A stretch of DNA of 15,839 nt, taken from DASYRM01 sp035646375. GTDB lineage: Bacteria > Acidobacteriota > Vicinamibacteria > Vicinamibacterales > UBA2999. The position numbers were made by a program, and so were the translations under genes. This document shows, one piece after another, positions 12,984 to 15,839 of the stretch. The notes beneath the pieces are model-generated. The model saw only the letters and a program-made list of their open reading frames with translations, did no database searches and was not told the origin of the DNA. The stretch lies in assembly GCA_035646375.1 (NCBI GenBank), contig DASRPM010000138.1, forward strand, positions 1 through 15,839. Reading direction: 5' to 3'. The stretch's first letter is position 1. Each line of letters opens with the position of its first letter.

Positions 12984-13829
12984 TCAGCGGCCCGGTTCGA
13001 CCGGCAGGCCGCGCGCCGTCCAATCGCTCCACGACCCGACGTAGTTGCGGGCGTCAAGCCCCGCGAGGCGCGCCGCGAAGTAGAGAGCGCTCGACCGCAG
13101 GCCGATCTGACAGTAGGTGACGGCGGTCGCGCCCGGCGCGGCGCCGGCGGCGCGGAACATCGCCACGAGCTCGTCGCGGCTCTTGAACACCTGCTGCCGC
13201 GGATCGACGAAGACGTCCTGCCAGGTCAGAAGCCGGGCGCCGGGAATGTGCCCCGCCTCGTACTCCCGGGCGCTGCGCGCGTCGAGCACGGCGCCGCCGC
13301 CGCCCGCGGCCTGCGCGCGTACGTCGTCCGCCGTGGCGCGTAACTGCGGGCGCGGCGAGGGGGTGAACGTGCCGCGCGGCGGCGCGACCGGCGTACGGGC
13401 AAAGGGGCGGTTCTCGGCACGCCACTTCGTGATGCTCGCGTCGAGCACCGACACGCGCGGGTGGCCGAGGTACTCGAGCACGAAGAACAGCCAGCCCACC
13501 GACAGCGGTTCGCCGTAGACCACCACATGAGAGTCGTTCGACACGCCCGCCTTCCGCAGCGCCTCGACCAGCACGTCGGTGGAGGCCAGGCCGTGGCCGC
13601 CTTGCATCGTCATCAGCGATTCGTGCGGCACCGCCCGCGCGCCGGCGATGAGCGCCTCGTCGTGCGCGCCCTGATCGGTGTACAACACGACAACGTCCGA
13701 CTCCTGCAGATGCTCCTCGAGCCAGGCGGTCGAGAGGAGCAGCGGTACGGAGCCCGCCCGCGTCTGCGCGGCAGCGGGCGTGGCGGCAAAGACGGCGGCC
13801 ACGAACAGCAGGGAGACACGTCGTCGCAT
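12984..13829 (-). CDS. Exported two-domain rhodanese (thiosulfate sulfurtransferase-like)
   Basis: The 281-residue product has a signal peptide (MRRRVSLLFVAAVFAATPAA, cut after about residue 22) and two rhodanese domains. The N-terminal one (about 28-140) lacks the active cysteine, having VVVYGEPLSVGW at that place, as is normal for the structural half. The C-terminal one (about 162-278) has VLDARSAREYEAGHIPGA and the active loop with C240 in YCQIGLRSS, then GSWSDW. The enzyme moves sulfane sulfur from donors such as thiosulfate to thiophilic acceptors; export puts it in the periplasm. ATG at 13829 is backed by GAGG six nt upstream. The WRCPLT membrane protein follows after 8 nt. Confidence 0.9.
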   Translation of the reverse strand: MRRRVSLLFVAAVFAATPAAAQTRAGSVPLLLSTAWLEEHLQESDVVVLYTDQGAHDEALIAGARAVPHESLMTMQGGHGLASTDVLVEALRKAGVSNDSHVVVYGEPLSVGWLFFVLEYLGHPRVSVLDASITKWRAENRPFARTPVAPPRGTFTPSPRPQLRATADDVRAQAAGGGGAVLDARSAREYEAGHIPGARLLTWQDVFVDPRQQVFKSRDELVAMFRAAGAAPGATAVTYCQIGLRSSALYFAARLAGLDARNYVGSWSDWTARGLPVEPGR

Positions 13830-13857
13830 GGAAACCTCGTTGGAGCCTGGGACGATC

Positions 13858-14352
13858 CTACTCCGCCCCCGGGCCGGCGAGCGGCTTCCGCATGACCACG
13901 CAGGGGATCGAAGCACCCGAGTGCAGGCGCACGTCGCACGGCCCGATCTCGACGAACCCGAGGGCGCGATAGAACGCGAGACCCGCCAGCGATGCTTCGA
14001 TGGTGATGGCGGCCGCGCCCTGCGCGCGAGCGTGGGCCTCGGCCAGCCGCCACAACGCGCGGCCGAGGCCCTGCCGCGCGGCGCTCCCGCGCACGTAGAC
14101 GGACGCGCCATCGTCGCCGCGGCCCGGCACGTACGACGAGAATCCGAGCACGGCGGGCTGCCCGTCGAGCGGCGCGACGGCGATGAAGAACACCTCGCCC
14201 TCCGCCATAGCGCGCACGTACATGTCGGGCGTGACCGCGGCGGACCAGCCGTCTACGAGCTCGGCCTCGTAGAAAGCCGGACCGAGACTGCGAATCGAAT
14301 CGAGGTGGGCGAGCGCCATGGCCGGGGCGTCGGCAGGCGTCGCGCGCCGCAT
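13858..14352 (-). CDS. GNAT-family N-acetyltransferase
   Basis: The 164-residue protein is one GNAT domain: MRRATPADAPAMALAHL at the start, FFIAVAPLDGQPAVLGFSSY (55-74), the acetyl-CoA pyrophosphate-binding loop R93-Q-G-L-G-R-A and LAFYRALGFVEIG at 124-136. It transfers an acetyl group from acetyl-CoA to an amine of unknown identity in the cytoplasm. ATG at 14352 is preferred because it opens the domain; GTG at 14394 would add a 14-residue polar leader and longer readings would run into the SnoaL-like gene. No strong ribosome binding site favours either. The rhodanese follows after 28 nt. Confidence 0.86.
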   Translation of the reverse strand: MRRATPADAPAMALAHLDSIRSLGPAFYEAELVDGWSAAVTPDMYVRAMAEGEVFFIAVAPLDGQPAVLGFSSYVPGRGDDGASVYVRGSAARQGLGRALWRLAEAHARAQGAAAITIEASLAGLAFYRALGFVEIGPCDVRLHSGASIPCVVMRKPLAGPGAE

Positions 14353-14462
14353 CTCGACGTCCGGACCGAAGGCGCGATCGCGGTTCGCGGGCACGCCGCT
14401 GATTGTCCGACGGCGCGCCCGGGGGCGCAACGGCGGCTCAGGTGCGGGAGTGACGAGCGCCG
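14353..14462. other. Spacer between SnoaL-like and GNAT genes
   Basis: This 110-nt GC-rich spacer shows no gene, no clear promoter and no terminator with a T-run. Part of it (14353-14394) could be coding if the GNAT gene uses its upstream GTG. Confidence 0.5.
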
Positions 14463-14894
14463 TCAGCTCACGTCGGCGGCGGCTGGCGGCTGGAGGCCCA
14501 GCTGCTGGTACATCCCCATGAAGTCGTAGGAGTTCCAACCTTCGAGAATGCGCCCCTCGACCACGCGGGCCATCGTCATGCCGGTGAAATCCACGGAGCG
14601 GTTGGTGGCGGCCACGCCGAGCCCGTCGCCGGTGTGCGTGCCGGTGACGCGGCAGCGAACGACGGCCAGGTCACCCTCGGCCACGCAGTGGGTGACTTCG
14701 ATGTGGATGTCGGGAAAGGCCGCACGGAAGCTGCGATAGAACGGCTTGAACCCCTCGGGGCCCGGGAGGGGATGCGACGGCAGCCCATGGGCTACGGCCG
14801 TTTCCGCATACAGCGCGTCGATCGTCGCCTCGTCGGCGTCGTTCCAGACCCGCTCGAACCAGGCGCACAGCGTCGCGGACGGTAACTCGGCCAT
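14463..14894 (-). CDS. SnoaL-like / ester-cyclase-family protein
   Basis: The 143-residue protein has the small alpha+beta cone fold pattern of SnoaL-like polyketide cyclase and steroid-isomerase-like proteins: WFERVWNDADEATIDALYAETAVAHG, then GPEGFKPFYRSFRAAFPDIHIEV, GDLAVVRCRVTGTHTG, VDFTGMTMARVVEGRILEGWNSYDFMGMYQQLGL. Many members are of unknown function and nothing near it points to polyketide synthesis, so no reaction is assigned. ATG at 14894 has TGGAGG four nt upstream, a strong ribosome binding site. Upstream lies the heptamer array, so the gene probably has its own transcript start or is read from the ligase through the array. Confidence 0.84.
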   Translation of the reverse strand: MAELPSATLCAWFERVWNDADEATIDALYAETAVAHGLPSHPLPGPEGFKPFYRSFRAAFPDIHIEVTHCVAEGDLAVVRCRVTGTHTGDGLGVAATNRSVDFTGMTMARVVEGRILEGWNSYDFMGMYQQLGLQPPAAADVS

Positions 14895-14908
14895 GGAACC
14901 TCCAGGTG

Positions 14909-15011
14909 CTAGCTAGTAGCTGGTAGCCGGTAGCTGGTAGCCAAGAGCGGGTACCTCGTAGCCCGTAGCCAGCAGCAGGCTACAAGCTACGAGCTACCAG
15001 CTACAAGCTAG
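14909..15011. repeat. GTAGCYN heptamer arrays forming a 34-bp inverted repeat
   Basis: The left arm (14909-14942) is built from heptamers CTAGCTA, GTAGCTG, GTAGCCG, GTAGCTG, GTAGCC. The right arm (14978-15011), read on the minus strand, is CTAGCTT, GTAGCTG, GTAGCTC, GTAGCTT, GTAGCC. The arms match at 30 of 34 positions. The 35-nt centre holds further GTAGCCC and GTAGCC units. The TAG stop of the formate-tetrahydrofolate ligase gene (15010-15008) is part of the right arm. Confidence 0.8.
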
Positions 15012-15839
15012 AAAAGTCCGACCGTATTCCCGTTCGCGTCGATGTCAATGTTGTGAAACGCCGGCGTCTTGCCCAGGCCCGGCATGCGCTGCATCTCGCC
15101 GCACAGCGCCACCACGAAGCCCGCGCCGGCGCTCGGCAACAGCGCACGCACGGGCAGCGTGAAGCCCGCTGGACGGTTGCGAAGGTTTCCGTCGTGCGAC
15201 AGCGACAGGTGCGTCTTGGCCATGCACACCGGCGCCGTGCCCAGACCCAGCTTCTCGATGCGCTCGAGATCCTTGCGCGCCTGCGACTCGAGGTCCACGT
15301 TGGCGGCGCCATAGAGCTTCGTGGCAATCGCCTGGATCTGCTGGGCGATCGGCGTACCAGGCGGCGTGAGGAACTGGAAGGTGTTCGGCTTGTCGCAGGC
15401 GGTCACGACGGCCGTGGCCAGCTCGGTGGCGCCGGCGCCGCCGTTCGAGAACCCGGTGTGCGTCACGACGGTCTCGGCACCGGCGGCCAGCGCCAGCTCG
15501 CGCACGAGCGCCACTTCGGCCGGCGTATCCGTCGGGAAGTTGTTGATCGCCACGACGCACGGCAGCCCGTACTGCTTGACGATGTTCACGTGCGCCGCCA
15601 GGTTGTCGGCGCCCTTGCGCAGCGCCACCAAGTCTTCCTGCGCCAGATCCTTGAACGCCTTGCCGCCGTGCGACTTGGTCGCGCGCACCGTGGTCACGAG
15701 CACCGCCGCGCTCGGCGCGAAGCCGCCCACGCGGCACACGATGTCGCAGAACTTCTGGAACCCGAGGTCGCTCGCGAACCCGGCCTCCGTCACCACGTAG
15801 TCGGCCGCCTTCAGCGCAATCCGGTCCGCGATGATCGAG
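15008..15839 (-). CDS. fhs: Formate-tetrahydrofolate ligase, C-terminal half (cut by window edge)
   Basis: The visible 276 residues are the C-terminal half of formate-tetrahydrofolate ligase, which joins formate to tetrahydrofolate with ATP to give 10-formyl-THF for one-carbon metabolism in the cytoplasm. The frame enters from the right edge as SIIADRIALKAADYVVTEAG, a hallmark of the family, and continues with FQKFCDIVCR, TVRATKSHGG, NLAAHVNIVKQYGLPCVVAINNFPTDT, CMAKTHLSLSHD and MQRMPGLGKTPA to the usual end NIDIDANGNTVGLF. Full-length enzymes are about 550-560 residues, so roughly half lies outside the window, including the start and the ATP-binding P-loop. An internal GTG near 15796 is not the true start. 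The stop codon lies in the heptamer array. Confidence 0.95.
   Translation of the reverse strand, partial: SIIADRIALKAADYVVTEAGFASDLGFQKFCDIVCRVGGFAPSAAVLVTTVRATKSHGGKAFKDLAQEDLVALRKGADNLAAHVNIVKQYGLPCVVAINNFPTDTPAEVALVRELALAAGAETVVTHTGFSNGGAGATELATAVVTACDKPNTFQFLTPPGTPIAQQIQAIATKLYGAANVDLESQARKDLERIEKLGLGTAPVCMAKTHLSLSHDGNLRNRPAGFTLPVRALLPSAGAGFVVALCGEMQRMPGLGKTPAFHNIDIDANGNTVGLF

Noticed and set aside
14909..15011. Heptamer array considered as a CRISPR
   Set aside because: Units are seven bases with no unique spacers and no cas genes nearby.
1..15839. A defence, secretion or biosynthetic system
   Set aside because: No nuclease, toxin, polyketide or peptide synthetase, or transposase gene is visible; the genes are ordinary metabolic and exported enzymes.

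Overview
The window is 15.8 kb of GC-rich bacterial DNA with every recognisable gene on the minus strand. Genes are packed closely: many overlap by 1-16 nt or sit a few nt apart, and no stretch of 300 nt lacks a gene. The gene mix (PQQ-type sugar dehydrogenase, chlorite dismutase family protein, many secreted hydrolases, a type I methionine aminopeptidase) and the short palindromic and heptameric intergenic repeats suggest a soil or aquatic heterotroph. Acidobacteriota (Vicinamibacteria-like) is my best guess, but no rRNA or marker gene here proves it. There are no tRNA or rRNA genes, no CRISPR, no transposase and no phage genes, so this looks like ordinary chromosome.

Reading in the direction of transcription, from high to low coordinates: (a) 15839-15008, the C-terminal half of formate-tetrahydrofolate ligase, cut by the window edge, followed by about 110 nt of heptamer repeats forming a large inverted repeat. 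(b) 14894-12631, a SnoaL-like protein, a GNAT acetyltransferase, an exported two-domain rhodanese and a small membrane protein. (c) 12646-10135, a patatin-like protein fused to an unknown C-terminal domain, then an exported NylB/beta-lactamase-fold serine hydrolase. (d) 10098-7840, metallophosphoesterase, nitronate monooxygenase-like flavoprotein and PNPOx-like flavoprotein, overlapping head to tail. (e) 7818-5142, a small two-helix membrane protein, an exported alpha/beta hydrolase lacking the usual serine, a short chlorite dismutase family protein and a methionine aminopeptidase. (f) 5077-2401, a PQQ-type sugar dehydrogenase homologue, a cupin and an NAD(P)-dependent reductase. (g) 2385-264, an exported metallo-beta-lactamase-fold hydrolase, a VOC-family protein and an EamA transporter, then the start of a small membrane protein at the left edge.

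The genes do not make one obvious pathway. The clearest units are the overlapping pairs and trios, which are probably co-translated. I do not see a defence or secretion system. The most interesting signals are in non-coding DNA and in active sites: three REP-like palindromes preceded by GTAG/GTAA, two of which supply the stop codon of the upstream gene; three short-period tandem arrays in spacers, two of which also contain a stop codon; and three enzymes whose canonical catalytic or cofactor residues are altered (alpha/beta hydrolase, patatin, sugar dehydrogenase). By contrast, the chlorite dismutase family protein keeps the His/Arg pair expected of active enzymes.
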